This document shows positions 1 through 9,722 of a stretch of DNA of 64,000 bases, piece by piece. The stretch's first letter is position 1. The number at the start of each line of letters is the position of its first letter. The notes beneath the pieces are model-generated. The model did no database searches and was not told the origin of the DNA. It saw only the letters and a program-made list of their open reading frames with translations. Origin of the DNA: Bacteroidales bacterium (lineage in GTDB: Bacteria; Bacteroidota; Bacteroidia; Bacteroidales; Lentimicrobiaceae); NCBI GenBank assembly GCA_016705005.1, contig JADIZB010000005.1, positions 62,001 through 126,000 of the forward strand, in the 5' to 3' direction. The translations under genes were made by a program, and so were the position numbers.

Positions 1-1
1 C

Positions 2-1015
2 TTGTGTTTGTCTGAGGCAGCCACATTATACCTTCCAAAGAAGCTTTCAAGAACTGTGCTGGGGTCCGCAGTGATGGCCTCGGTTTCAACTTCGCTGGCT
101 GAAATTCTGGGTGCTGCCATTGCCCTGAATATGTTGTTTGATATTCCGATCCGGATCGGTGCCATACTGGCCGTTGTTTTTGTTGGTATCATGCTGTTTA
201 CCAACTCCTACCGGATGATAGAGAAATGGATCATCGGATTTGTATCCATCATCGGACTTTCATTTATCTATGAACTGACCCTGGTTGATATTGACTGGGG
301 GCAGGCTGCATACAGCTGGGTAGTGCCTGCTGTTCCACAGGGTTCAATGGTGATTGTGATGAGTGTTCTCGGGGCAGTGGTGATGCCGCATAACCTGTTT
401 CTGCATTCCGAAATCATACAGAGCCGGCAATGGAATCTTGAAGATAAAAAGGTTATCCGGAAACAACTGGATTATGAGTTTTTTGATACTTTATTTTCGA
501 TGATCATAGGCTGGGGGATCAACAGTGCTATGATACTTCTTGCTGCGGCCACTTTTTTCAGGATCGGGCAACCGGTAGGGGAGCTGCAGCAGGCCAAGAA
601 TATGCTCATCCCTTTGCTTGGAAGCAATGCCGCGACTATATTTGCTATTGCCCTTTTGTTTGCCGGGATATCGTCAACCATTACTTCGGGCATGGCTGCA
701 GGTTCCATTTTCGCAGGAATCTACAACGAACCCTTTGATATTAAGGATAATCACTCGCGTCTGGGTGTTGCTATCTCTCTGATTGCAGCTCTCCTGATCA
801 TTTTCCTGATTTCTAATCCTTTTAAAGGGCTGATCTATTCCCAGATGATTCTGAGTATGCAGTTGCCCGTGACCATTTTTCTCCAGATTTACCTGACTTC
901 TTCAAAAAAAGTAATGAAGGAATATGCCAACAGTAAGCGGTTCAATGCTGTTTTGCTGCTGATAGGTGCTATCGTAACTCTGCTTAATGTGATGTTGCTG
1001 ATCAGTTTCTTTTAA
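2..1015 (+). CDS. Nramp-family divalent metal transporter, 5'-truncated
   Basis: C-terminal part of a proton-coupled Mn2+/Fe2+ importer of the inner membrane, cut by the left edge of the window: the reading frame is open to base 2 and the first metal-binding motif of the family (DPGN in helix 1) is missing, so the true start lies outside. What remains is about 337 residues with some eight hydrophobic helices. The helix-6 signature MPHNLFLHS (bases about 384-408), whose Met and His line the metal site in Nramp proteins, is intact, preceded by a typical helix-4 region (SLAEILGAAIALN). The substrate is inferred from the family only. A YhcH-family gene follows 17 bases downstream on the same strand, but the products share no obvious job. 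Confidence 0.93.
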   Translation: MCLSEAATLYLPKKLSRTVLGSAVMASVSTSLAEILGAAIALNMLFDIPIRIGAILAVVFVGIMLFTNSYRMIEKWIIGFVSIIGLSFIYELTLVDIDWGQAAYSWVVPAVPQGSMVIVMSVLGAVVMPHNLFLHSEIIQSRQWNLEDKKVIRKQLDYEFFDTLFSMIIGWGINSAMILLAAATFFRIGQPVGELQQAKNMLIPLLGSNAATIFAIALLFAGISSTITSGMAAGSIFAGIYNEPFDIKDNHSRLGVAISLIAALLIIFLISNPFKGLIYSQMILSMQLPVTIFLQIYLTSSKKVMKEYANSKRFNAVLLLIGAIVTLLNVMLLISFF

Positions 1016-1032
1016 TTTTTAATCGATTGCAC

Positions 1033-1485
1033 ATGATACTTGATCATTTACATAATTCTTCGAAATACAGCGGACTGCATCCCGGTTTTAGTCCGGCTTT
1101 CGCATGGCTGAAAGCAACCAACACGGAAACAATTGAGCCAGGCCGTTATCCGATCATGGGTGAGGATGTTTTTGCACTGGTCAGCGAATACACTACAAAA
1201 CCCGAAACAGAATGCAGGCCTGAATCACACCGGAAATATATTGACATTCAGATAATGGTTTTGGGTCAAGAAATTATCGGATGGGAACCACTTGAAAATC
1301 AACTATTTCAGGTTCCATATGATGAGAAAGCTGACATTGCCTTTTACGCCGGGAAACCTGCAGGTTTTGAATTACGGGCGGGATGTTTTGCTGTATTCTA
1401 TCCGACCGATATTCATATGCCCTGTGTTGAAGCCGGGGGTAAACAGCAGGTAAAAAAAATAGTCATAAAAATCAAGTGTTCCTGA
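1033..1485 (+). CDS. YhcH/YjgK/YiaL family protein
   Basis: A 150-residue single-domain protein of the YhcH/YjgK/YiaL (EbgC-like) family, small cupin-fold proteins usually linked to sugar or sialic-acid metabolism. Family hallmarks visible are the N-terminal MILDHL, the central ESHRKYIDIQ stretch with its metal-ligand-like His and Asp, and the C-terminal FYPTDIHMPC followed by a basic strand (KKIVIKIK). The start at ATG 1033 is preferred over TTG 1027 because family members begin with Met-Ile. It may be cotranscribed with the metal transporter upstream. The exact substrate cannot be told from sequence. Confidence 0.9.
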   Translation: MILDHLHNSSKYSGLHPGFSPAFAWLKATNTETIEPGRYPIMGEDVFALVSEYTTKPETECRPESHRKYIDIQIMVLGQEIIGWEPLENQLFQVPYDEKADIAFYAGKPAGFELRAGCFAVFYPTDIHMPCVEAGGKQQVKKIVIKIKCS

Positions 1486-1519
1486 CTGAGGATTGAAACG
1501 CAATGTTTTCCTGGTTAAA

Positions 1520-2992
1520 TCAGGATTCCGTTTCAGCCTCCTCTTCACTGGCTTCGAATTCAGCTGAATCAGGAGACAGCAGCAACTGACTTTCTGTTTC
1601 GCCCAATACCTCGACTCCCTTGAGTTTCCGTTGAATGGCCCTGGTCCGTTTGCCCATGACTTCGTCAATCTGGTTGCTGGCTGTCTGTATATTCTTCTGG
1701 GCTTTTTCGAGCATACCACCGAAATTCTCAAACTCTTTCTTGACTGCCCCCAGAATTTTCCACACCTCACTGCTGCGTTTCTGAATCGCAAGTGTGCGGA
1801 AACCCATTTGCAGGCTGTTCAGTATTGCGGCCAGCGTCGTTGGCCCGGTAACCACCACTTTATAAGTTCTCTGCAGCTCCTCGAGCAGGCTGGCTTTGCG
1901 GACCACCTCAGCATAGATGCCCTCAAATGGCAGGAACATGATGGCAAAGTCTGTTGTATATGGCGGATCGATGTATTTATCACTGATGTCTTTTGCCATT
2001 TTCTTGATGGTCGCTTCCAGGATTTTCTGCGCAGCCTCTATCTGTGTCAGATCGGCCGAATCATAAGCTGTCTGCAGCTGTTCATAGGCATCACGCGGAA
2101 ATTTCGCATCCACCGGCAACCAGACATTACCGGTAATTTCATCTTTACCAGGCAGTTTTATGGCAAATTCTACCACATCGTTGCTGCTTTTCTTGGTTCT
2201 TACGTTGGCTTCATACTGCTCAGGAGCAAGTACCTGCTCAAGCAGCATAGCCAGCTGCACTTCACCAAATCCTCCCCGCATTTTTACATTGCTCAATACC
2301 CTTTTGAGGCCGCCTACATCCTGAGCCAGTGTTTGCATCTCTCCCAGGCCTTTCTGAACACTCTCAAGCTGTTTGCCGACCAACTCGAAAGACTGCCCCA
2401 GTCTTTCGTTCAGGGTTTTCTGGAGTTTTTCGTCAACAGTGGCGCGCATTTCCTCAAGCTTTTTCTCCGTACTTTCCATCATCTTTCCCTGCTTCTCTTC
2501 CAGTTGTCCGAACTTTTCGCGTTGCAGATCATTAAAAGAAGCCACATTTTTGTCAAAAGTTTCGGTGAACTGTTTGAAGACCTTCTCGATGGATTCGCGC
2601 ATTTCCTTGTTCTGATCACCAGCCTGCCGGGAGATAAAATTCAGCTTTTCCTCAACTTTAAGGGTGATTTTTTCAAGACTCTCAATGGTTTTAACAGCAA
2701 GTTCCTTTTGCTCGGCTTTCAATTCATCGAATTTCCCCCGGAGTTCGAGGGTGAATTCTTTCAGCGAATTACCGAGCTCGGCTCTGTTATCGCGGTTGAG
2801 AGATGCATTTTCCTCACGGTTCAGCCTGAAATCTTCCTTAAGATTGCTCTCAAGCCGGCTGAGATTCCCTGATAATAACTCAATTTTAGAATTAATCTCA
2901 GGCTCAGACGTTTTCTTGTTACGCGTAATCAGCATGAATACGATGTTCAACAGGGTCAGAAGGACAATGATTGAAAGAAGAGCGATTTCCAT
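1520..2992 (-). CDS. rmuC: RmuC family protein (DNA recombination)
   Basis: About 490 residues. The start at base 2992 (MEIALLSIIV) is chosen because it places a single membrane helix (residues about 3-23) at the very N-terminus, the normal RmuC layout; the frame is open upstream to 3070 but that extension looks non-coding. A long coiled coil rich in Glu, Lys and Gln covers roughly residues 35-190. The RmuC nuclease-like domain follows, with recognisable blocks such as GGFGEVQLAMLLEQVL, LPVDAKFPRDAY and FAIMFLPFEGIYAEV. The tail (last 30 residues) is acidic and low in complexity. RmuC proteins limit inversions at short inverted repeats; their biochemical activity is not settled. It is convergent with the YhcH gene. 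Confidence 0.95.
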   Translation of the reverse strand: MEIALLSIIVLLTLLNIVFMLITRNKKTSEPEINSKIELLSGNLSRLESNLKEDFRLNREENASLNRDNRAELGNSLKEFTLELRGKFDELKAEQKELAVKTIESLEKITLKVEEKLNFISRQAGDQNKEMRESIEKVFKQFTETFDKNVASFNDLQREKFGQLEEKQGKMMESTEKKLEEMRATVDEKLQKTLNERLGQSFELVGKQLESVQKGLGEMQTLAQDVGGLKRVLSNVKMRGGFGEVQLAMLLEQVLAPEQYEANVRTKKSSNDVVEFAIKLPGKDEITGNVWLPVDAKFPRDAYEQLQTAYDSADLTQIEAAQKILEATIKKMAKDISDKYIDPPYTTDFAIMFLPFEGIYAEVVRKASLLEELQRTYKVVVTGPTTLAAILNSLQMGFRTLAIQKRSSEVWKILGAVKKEFENFGGMLEKAQKNIQTASNQIDEVMGKRTRAIQRKLKGVEVLGETESQLLLSPDSAEFEASEEEAETES

Positions 2993-3238
2993 AAAATTAT
3001 AAATCTGGATTGGGTTGTGTAAAAGTATGAAATACCGGCGTAGAATAGTCTGCTCCGGACGGGACAGCATCAGGTTTTTGTTCCTTACTGATCATTTCCC
3101 TTTTATTATCGGGTGTAATATTCCGAAGGTGATATTTCTGAACAACAGGTTCGTATCCGGATTGCTGGAGCAGAAACGAAACAGGTTAATTTAATTCATG
3201 ATGGCATGTCATGTTTTCCGAAATTTAAACAAACGGTT

Positions 3239-4207
3239 TTACCAGCTTCCTGAAGAGCCACCACCGCCGGAGGATCCTCCACCACCAGAAAAGCTGCTTC
3301 CCGAACTGCTTCCGCCTGAACTCCATGAACTGCCTGAAGTGCCTGAAGAAAATGAAAATCCTCCTATCGTGGTTTTTCCTTTCGTTTTCATCTCATGCTG
3401 AGCTTTCTGGTACCATTCTGTCCTTTTCAGAAACACCTTTAATATCGGGTATCCGACAAGATAAACGATCAGGAGAATCAGGTTGCCGGTTACACCAATT
3501 ACAATCATGGGAAACATCGCCCAGAAAGGAATGAGAAAGAAATACATAAACCATCCGACTCCGGGGCTGATCAACCCCATTAAGGTAAATAAACCCAAAA
3601 TCCCGAAAATAAAGGCACCAATCAGGATACGGGTAGCCAGCGGTAAGTCATTGTTTTCAAAATCCGAAAAGCCTGAACTTTCCGGTGCCGCAGTAGTTTC
3701 TGTTATTTCGTCGATTTTGCCAGGATCACCGCCCTGCAGAATTTCAATAATTGCGTTGATTCCATCGACAACGCCGCTATCATAGTCATTTTCCCTGAAT
3801 CTTGGTGTCATAACATTACGTATGATACGACCTGCGGTAAGATCGGTTAATACAGATTCAAGACCATAACCGACTTCGATCCTCATTTTTCTTTCATCGG
3901 GAACGATTACTACCAGCACGCCATTGTCCTGATCCGCTTTTCCAAGTTTCCACGAATTGAAAACCGTGTTGGAATAATCTTCAATATTTTCACCTTCCAA
4001 CGAGTGAACAGTCAGCACAACAATCTGGTTGGTTGTACTGTCTTCATAAAGTTTCAGCTTATCACCCAGTAATTTTACTGTATTTTCAGACAGTATCTGA
4101 GCTTCATCGTTAACCCGTCCTGACAGGAAAGGTACATTTGCAGCCCGGGCCATGCATAGCAAAGAAACGAATGTTATAAAAAGGACTGATCTGAGTTTTA
4201 ACTTCAT
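3239..4207 (-). CDS. TPM-domain secreted membrane protein (YgcG-like)
   Basis: A 322-residue protein with a signal peptide (residues 1-22, ending at RAA), a TPM domain (about 28-150: ILSENTVKLLGDKL, TNQIVVLTVHSL, NGVLVVIVPDERKMRIEVGYG, ESVLTDLTAGRI), two membrane helices (about 188-240) and a Gly/Ser-rich tail ending in SGGGGSSGSW. This is the standard architecture of bacterial YgcG-like proteins; the tail is typical of the family. TPM domains occur in proteins of the LemA neighbourhood and in a photosystem II repair factor; the bacterial role is not established. Its ATG overlaps the stop of the preceding TPM gene by ATGA, so the two are translationally coupled. No lemA gene is visible beside them. 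Confidence 0.9.
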   Translation of the reverse strand: MKLKLRSVLFITFVSLLCMARAANVPFLSGRVNDEAQILSENTVKLLGDKLKLYEDSTTNQIVVLTVHSLEGENIEDYSNTVFNSWKLGKADQDNGVLVVIVPDERKMRIEVGYGLESVLTDLTAGRIIRNVMTPRFRENDYDSGVVDGINAIIEILQGGDPGKIDEITETTAAPESSGFSDFENNDLPLATRILIGAFIFGILGLFTLMGLISPGVGWFMYFFLIPFWAMFPMIVIGVTGNLILLIVYLVGYPILKVFLKRTEWYQKAQHEMKTKGKTTIGGFSFSSGTSGSSWSSGGSSSGSSFSGGGGSSGGGGSSGSW

Positions 4208-4854
4208 AAACTATCCTCCGCGATGATTTTATTGGTTAACTCATTTGTGATAGAACCATTTGCACCCTGTTGGGAAAAAGACTGCTGCAGTTCAATCAGC
4301 CCGGCTTCAAACGCCCTTCTGATGCTCTTGTTTTTCAATGGCTCAATCATACCTGCCATCAATTTATCCATGGCTTCAGGGTTGAACATTTCACGGATAC
4401 CTGTATCGGGAAGAATGACTACCTGTCGCTCAAACTCACTGATTAACAATAAAATGGCTTTCCTTTCTTTGGTAGCAAAGAGTTCCCTTGAGAGGAACAA
4501 CGACCGGGCATATTGAAGTGTTTCGGTTTCTTTTCTGTGCTTTGACAGGAATAATCGGGCAACACTCCGGAAAACCGTTGTCGAAAGTGCGAGTAAGATA
4601 CCGGGGGCCAGCATACCTGTAATTGACAGGAGTATGGTAGTGTTGGTTACCCAGAGTGGCAGGAACAGACCAATAAAAAATACGGGAAGGCCACTCACAG
4701 AAACGCCCAGGGAGAATGCTTTCCATGGAATTTCAATATAACTGTCGCTTCGTTTCGTTGTGGCAAGTACGATTTGTATACCGGTTTGTTTTTCGACTTC
4801 AGCAACACGGCTTTCCAGAAAAATCCGGTCATTGTCGGTTAAGGAATGCTTCAT
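4204..4854 (-). CDS. TPM-domain membrane protein, second copy
   Basis: A 216-residue protein with a split TPM domain: an N-terminal part (LTDNDRIFLESRVAEVEKQT, then GIQIVLATTKRSDSY), two membrane helices (about residues 45-95), and a C-terminal part with ATKERKAILLLISEFERQVVILPDTGI. It lacks a cleavable signal peptide and the Gly-rich tail. It is the first gene of a two-gene operon with the longer TPM gene, which it overlaps by four bases. Such pairs of a short membrane TPM protein and a long YgcG-like protein are common in Bacteroidota, often with LemA. Function is unknown. Confidence 0.88.
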   Translation of the reverse strand: MKHSLTDNDRIFLESRVAEVEKQTGIQIVLATTKRSDSYIEIPWKAFSLGVSVSGLPVFFIGLFLPLWVTNTTILLSITGMLAPGILLALSTTVFRSVARLFLSKHRKETETLQYARSLFLSRELFATKERKAILLLISEFERQVVILPDTGIREMFNPEAMDKLMAGMIEPLKNKSIRRAFEAGLIELQQSFSQQGANGSITNELTNKIIAEDSL

Positions 4855-5159
4855 ATGAATTGATTTAACCAGGTTCTTCGCAGTATTATGTTAATTATCA
4901 ATAAATTAAGTATATTATAAATTCCTGACTTCGTCTTTAACGAAAGGAGTTTATGCGAAATGCAAAGTATAATTTCTTTGGTTTCAACCAAACTTAATTC
5001 AACAGATGAATTTTCCGGATTCATTTCTGAAAAAGCAATTGAAGACCGGAACTGATGAATTCAGTTTCTTTTCACCTGAAATCTGCGACAGATTTACAGC
5101 GAAAGATAAAACAATTCTTACATCACCAAAAGCGTTGCTGAAATTCTTCACTCATAATT
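4855..5159. other. intergenic stretch, no supported gene
   Basis: About 300 bases between the 5' end of the TPM operon and the 3' end of ilvA. It is AT-rich. A 78-codon forward frame at 5006-5242 runs into ilvA antisense and has no recognisable product. A promoter for the TPM operon probably lies here, but no clean TAnnTTTG element was found close to its start. Confidence 0.5.
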
Positions 5160-6395
5160 TTATTTCAGTACCTGGTAATGCAATCCTTTTTTATCGAGTT
5201 CCGCGAGAATGGTCGGCAATTGTGTGGTATCCTGAAGGTTGAAGGTAATGGTGGCCTGAACATAACCGATCGGAACGCTGGTGATGGAGCGTTCATGGTA
5301 AATGTCGTGGATGTTGGCCTTGACTTTTTCAAGGATTGAAATAACCGATTTCAGCATTCCTGCCTGGTCGGGGATCAGCACAGCGATCCGTGCCCTGTAT
5401 CCTTCGTCCATCACCCCTTTTTCCAGTATTTGTTCAAGGATACTCATATTGATGTTCCCTCCACTGATTACAGGTACCACTTTTCTGCCTTTCAGATCAG
5501 TTTTTTTGTACAGTACCGCTGCCATAGCAGCTACACCGGCAGGTTCGGCCAGAATTTTGGCCCTTTGCAACAACAGATAGGCAGTGCGTGCCATTTCTGC
5601 ATCATTCACAACCAGGAGTTCATCAACCAATGCTTTTGTTACTTCGAAGGTCAGGTTACCGGGTGATTTAACAGCAATTCCGTCGGCAATGGTATGCACC
5701 GAATTCAGCACACAAGGTTCGCCTTTCTCAATGGAAACCTTCATGGATTGTGCGCCATCTGCTTCCACACCAATGATACGTATCTTCGGATTGAGTTGCT
5801 TCAGGGCTATGGCAATACCGGCAATGAGTCCTCCACCTCCAATGGGGACCAACACATCATCCACATCTCTTAACTGCTCAAATATTTCCAGTCCCACCGT
5901 GCCCTGACCGGCAATGATAAACGGATCATTGAATGGATGAACAAAGGTAGCCCCGGTTTTTTCACCGAATTCAACTGCGGCTGCAAAGGCATCGTCGAAG
6001 GTCTCACCGGTAAGGATAACCTCGGCTCCATAGGCCCGGGTAGCAATAACCTTTAGGGGTGGTGCAAATACCGGCATAAAAACCGTGCTCTTTACACCCA
6101 GTTTTGATGCGGCATAAGCAACTCCCTGGGCGTGGTTTCCGGCAGAAGCACAGAGAACGCCATGACTTGTTTCCTTTGTTGTCAGATTTGAGATTTTATA
6201 ATAGGCTCCCCTGACTTTAAATGAACCCGTAGTCTGAAGATTCTCAAGTTTCAGATATACACTGGCGCCTGATATGGCAGAAAATGATTTGCTTCGTTCG
6301 AGCGGTGTCTTTTTTACAATGTTTTTCAGCACCGACTGTGCATTTATGATATCAGAAAATACAGGTAGGGGGAGGGGGTTCACAGAGGAAGGCAT
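5160..6395 (-). CDS. ilvA: threonine ammonia-lyase (threonine dehydratase)
   Basis: A PLP enzyme of 411 residues that deaminates threonine to 2-oxobutanoate, the first step toward isoleucine. The PLP Lys sits at residue 60 in TTGSFKVRGA; the phosphate-binding glycine loop is PIGGGGLIAG (about 192-201), and SAGNHAQGVA is the usual Asn-containing motif. After about residue 330 comes an ACT-type regulatory domain (ARIAVLIPDQAGMLKSVISI) of the short form, so the protein matches the 400-residue class with one ACT domain rather than the 510-residue E. coli IlvA with two. No other isoleucine gene is adjacent. A Bacteroidota -7 element, TAACTTTG, lies about 20 bases upstream of the ATG. Confidence 0.95.
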   Translation of the reverse strand: MPSSVNPLPLPVFSDIINAQSVLKNIVKKTPLERSKSFSAISGASVYLKLENLQTTGSFKVRGAYYKISNLTTKETSHGVLCASAGNHAQGVAYAASKLGVKSTVFMPVFAPPLKVIATRAYGAEVILTGETFDDAFAAAVEFGEKTGATFVHPFNDPFIIAGQGTVGLEIFEQLRDVDDVLVPIGGGGLIAGIAIALKQLNPKIRIIGVEADGAQSMKVSIEKGEPCVLNSVHTIADGIAVKSPGNLTFEVTKALVDELLVVNDAEMARTAYLLLQRAKILAEPAGVAAMAAVLYKKTDLKGRKVVPVISGGNINMSILEQILEKGVMDEGYRARIAVLIPDQAGMLKSVISILEKVKANIHDIYHERSITSVPIGYVQATITFNLQDTTQLPTILAELDKKGLHYQVLK

Positions 6396-6415
6396 ACCGA
6401 TTAAGATTTGAATTG

Positions 6416-6423
6416 CAAAGTTA
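6416..6423 (-). promoter_or_regulatory. putative -7 element for ilvA
   Basis: Reading on the minus strand, TAACTTTG matches the Bacteroidota primary sigma consensus TAnnTTTG and lies about 20 bases before the ilvA ATG. No clear TTG -33 box is found at the usual spacing, so the call rests on one element. Confidence 0.5.
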
Positions 6424-6692
6424 CAAATTCGTTTAAGTGCCGGTAGATTAAATCAGTCGAAAGGGCAATGCTGTATATCGGGTAGCGAAGATATTTCCTG
6501 AAACCGAAAGTTAATATTCCTCATTGATTGTAAAGAATTGCTTTTCAATAACATATTGTTATAATCCTGTAAAATTATGACCTTTTTCAATAATCCTTAT
6601 TAAAAGTCATCAGCTTCCGTTTCTTTTTCGCTATTTTTATATTCAGAAAACTGCATGTTTTCAGCAAATGTTTTTAACCAAAAATCAACCGT

Positions 6693-9650
6693 ATGAAAAA
6701 AAATTACTTTTTTGGACTACTTTGCTTCCTGATGATCGCTTCAGGCCTGTATGCCCAGGACCGGCCAATTTCGCCCGCTGTTACCGGAGTAGGTGTTTAT
6801 CATGGACTTTCATTGCCATTACGGGATATTCCGGCCCTTACTGCCGATGAATATGAAAAAATGGAGATTGATGCCATGAAACCACGTAACGAGGATATGA
6901 GAGAGCGTTCTTATCCGTATGCTGAAACAGCACTTCCCAAAGGTGATGATCCGGCATGGCAGCAGAAAATGGGTACAGCGCCGGCTCCCAAGGCTCCGAT
7001 TGTATCATTCGATGGTCCCTCATCTCCCTATTACCCGCCTGATGCCAATGGTACTGCAGGCCCGAATCATTTTATGCAGACAATAAATTCTGTTTATGCA
7101 ATATATTCAAAAACAGGTACATTGCTTGCCGGACCAACCAATCTTAACTTGCTTTTTGGCAGTGTAACCGGTGCTACCTGCAACGATGGTGATCCGATTG
7201 TTCTGTATGATGAGCAGGCTGATCGTTGGCTGGTGGTTGAATTTTCAATTTGTGGAACAAACGACTATATGCTTTTTGCTGTTTCCCAAACCAATGACCC
7301 TACCGGAAGCTGGCACAGATATTCATTCGATGTGGATGATATGCCGGATTATGAGAAAATCGGCATATGGCAGGATGGTTACTATATGGGAACCAACAAC
7401 AGCAGCGCATCCAAAAAAGACATCTATGTTTTTGAGCGATCAAAGATGTTGCTGGGCCAGACTGCCCAGATGGTTGGTTTTGACAATTCATGGCGTCCGA
7501 CTACCATAGATGGTTTTATGTGTGTACCTCCGGTTGACAACGATGGCGCTTTTGCCCCGGCCGGAAGCCCCGGACTTTTCATAACCATAAATGATGATGC
7601 CATAGCCGGAGGCAGCGATCAGCTTTGGATTTATGAGTTGGCAGTAAACTGGACAACTCCGGCTTCATCAACCTTTACAAGGTCTCAGCAATTAACTGTT
7701 CCTGCTTTCGACAGTAATTTCGGTGCCAACTGGGATAACATCAAACAGCAGGGGACTACCCGTGAGCTTGATGCCATTCCCCAGGTGATCATGAATGCTC
7801 CGCAGTACAGGAATTTCGGCACTTACCAGACACTTGTCTGCTGCCATACTGTAGATGTAGACAACACCGACCATGCCGGAATACGCTGGTATGAACTGCG
7901 CAGAACATCGGGCACATGGTCGTTGAGGCAATCGGGTACTTATGCACCGGATGCACATTCGAGGTGGATGGGTAGCATCAGGCTGAATGGTCAGAATGAG
8001 ATCGGCCTTGGATATTCAATTTCGAGTACAACCCTTTACCCCGGAATCCGTTATACCGGTCAGACTTCTGCAGCATATAATACCGGAGCAGGAACCCTCG
8101 ATCTTTCAGAGCAGACCATTACCACTGGTACTTATTCGCAGACAGCTTACAACCGCTGGGGCGATTATGCCGGTTTGAGCGTGGATCCTTCAGATGACCG
8201 TACATTCTGGTTTTCAACGGAATATATCGGTGCGTCAAGTGCACGTAAAACCAGGATTGCATCCTTCCAGGTGGGAAGCGCACCCGCAACACCTGACCTT
8301 GTGACCCAGAGTCCGGCAGCCACCCCTGTGTCGGTACTTGCAGGAGCTACAACGACAGCCTCCTGTTCTGTTTACAATCAGGGAGGTGCTTCAGCAGTCG
8401 CATCAAGTTTAAAGTACTATCTGTCGACGGATAATGCTTACAGTGCCGGAGATATTTTGCTGGCCACCGATGCGGTTGCAGCCCTCAATGCTTCAGCTTC
8501 AGCCGCTGTAAGTGAGGTGCTGACCATTCCTGCAGGAACAGCCGCAGGAACCTACTATATCCTGTTTTTTGCCGATGCCAATGCTCAGGTTACCGAATCG
8601 AACGAGAACAACAATGTAGGCAATTTCCAGATTTCTGTGACTTCTGCTGCCGGAAGCCCCGATCTGATTGTTCAGTTCCCTGCAGCTTCGCCAACTTCAG
8701 TTACTGCCGGGCAAACCACCACAGCTTCATGCACTGTTAACAATCAGGGGACTGCCTCAGCATCAGCATCCTCTCTCAAATACTATTTATCCTCTGATAA
8801 TGCTTACAGCACAGGAGATACCTACCTCGCGACAGATGCTATAGCTGTTCTGGCTTCAGGTGCCACCTCAGCAGTCAGTGAGCTGCTAACCATTCCGTCA
8901 GCAACAGCAACAGGAACATGGTATATTGTATTCTTCGCCGATGCCGATGCGCAGGTCGCTGAAAGTAATGAAAGTAACAACACCGGTTATATAGCGATCA
9001 GTGTAACTTCCGCTACCCAGGGATGTAACAGTACTGTTCAGTATCCCAGCAGCACTTTATCACCAACCACGTCATGGAAAACACAGAATTCAATCTATGC
9101 AGGTGAATATACAGCCTTTAATGTGACATCCGGTGTTACTTATGTATTTTCCTATTGTAGTGCTGACGGGGCTTCGGCATCCTATGATTCCGAGATGACG
9201 CTGCGCAATAAAACAACCAATGCCTATCTTGCCTATTCCGATGATGCCTGTGGCGACGATGCCAAAATAACCTGGACAGCAACCTTTACCGGACAGGTTA
9301 AACTCGTGACCACGGTTTACGGATGCGGAACCAATTCCACCAGTACCAAACTGAGGTATAAAAGGAATGCCAAAGAGGCTGAAGGTTTTGTAACCGAAGA
9401 GGAAAACTTCCGGGTGTATCCGAATCCGACTTCCTCATTGGTGTTTGTTGAATCACTGGATGGATTCGAAAATGTTCATCAGATTTTGGTTTACAATGCT
9501 GCAGGTAAGGAAATCAGGAAAATCTCAATTCCTGAGAAAGCTGACAATCAATACACTGTCAATCTTGATGACCAGCCATCCGGCCTATACATGATCAGAA
9601 TTATTGGACACGATGAAATGAAACAATACAAGGTGGTATTATCCAGGTAG
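6693..9650 (+). CDS. secreted CARDB-repeat protein with T9SS sorting domain
   Basis: A 985-residue exported protein. It has a signal peptide (residues 1-21, ending LYAQ), a large N-terminal domain of about 500 residues that I cannot assign (opening with DANGTAGPNHFMQTINSVYA and later FSTEYIGASSARKTR), two tandem CARDB-type beta-sandwich repeats (about 533-645 and 650-757, each containing SLKYYLS[ST]DNAYS and ending SNE.NN), a pre-peptidase-like C-terminal beta domain (about 760-875, with a Cys pair), and a type IX secretion sorting domain from FRVYPNPTSS to YKVVLSR. The sorting domain implies export across the outer membrane and surface attachment. It is monocistronic and ends at a strong hairpin. 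It may be an adhesin or a carrier of a catalytic N-terminus; no active site was identified. Confidence 0.9.
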   Translation: MKKNYFFGLLCFLMIASGLYAQDRPISPAVTGVGVYHGLSLPLRDIPALTADEYEKMEIDAMKPRNEDMRERSYPYAETALPKGDDPAWQQKMGTAPAPKAPIVSFDGPSSPYYPPDANGTAGPNHFMQTINSVYAIYSKTGTLLAGPTNLNLLFGSVTGATCNDGDPIVLYDEQADRWLVVEFSICGTNDYMLFAVSQTNDPTGSWHRYSFDVDDMPDYEKIGIWQDGYYMGTNNSSASKKDIYVFERSKMLLGQTAQMVGFDNSWRPTTIDGFMCVPPVDNDGAFAPAGSPGLFITINDDAIAGGSDQLWIYELAVNWTTPASSTFTRSQQLTVPAFDSNFGANWDNIKQQGTTRELDAIPQVIMNAPQYRNFGTYQTLVCCHTVDVDNTDHAGIRWYELRRTSGTWSLRQSGTYAPDAHSRWMGSIRLNGQNEIGLGYSISSTTLYPGIRYTGQTSAAYNTGAGTLDLSEQTITTGTYSQTAYNRWGDYAGLSVDPSDDRTFWFSTEYIGASSARKTRIASFQVGSAPATPDLVTQSPAATPVSVLAGATTTASCSVYNQGGASAVASSLKYYLSTDNAYSAGDILLATDAVAALNASASAAVSEVLTIPAGTAAGTYYILFFADANAQVTESNENNNVGNFQISVTSAAGSPDLIVQFPAASPTSVTAGQTTTASCTVNNQGTASASASSLKYYLSSDNAYSTGDTYLATDAIAVLASGATSAVSELLTIPSATATGTWYIVFFADADAQVAESNESNNTGYIAISVTSATQGCNSTVQYPSSTLSPTTSWKTQNSIYAGEYTAFNVTSGVTYVFSYCSADGASASYDSEMTLRNKTTNAYLAYSDDACGDDAKITWTATFTGQVKLVTTVYGCGTNSTSTKLRYKRNAKEAEGFVTEEENFRVYPNPTSSLVFVESLDGFENVHQILVYNAAGKEIRKISIPEKADNQYTVNLDDQPSGLYMIRIIGHDEMKQYKVVLSR

Positions 9651-9667
9651 TCTGTTTCTCAAATAAG

Positions 9668-9698
9668 AATAAGGCCGGCATTGATTGCCGGCCTTATT
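9668..9698. terminator. bidirectional intrinsic terminator
   Basis: A 13-bp perfect stem, AATAAGGCCGGCA paired with TGCCGGCCTTATT around a five-base loop, lies between two convergent genes and can serve both strands. Confidence 0.85.
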
Positions 9699-9722
9699 TA
9701 TTCAGCTATACCTGATGAATCT

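Noticed and set aside
1631..2872. Long forward frame of about 413 codons opposite rmuC
   Set aside because: It is the antisense of a clear RmuC gene; the translation shows no domain and the rmuC motifs are unambiguous.
5006..5242. Forward frame of 78 codons before ilvA
   Set aside because: No recognised product, overlaps the end of ilvA antisense, and no promoter element was found.
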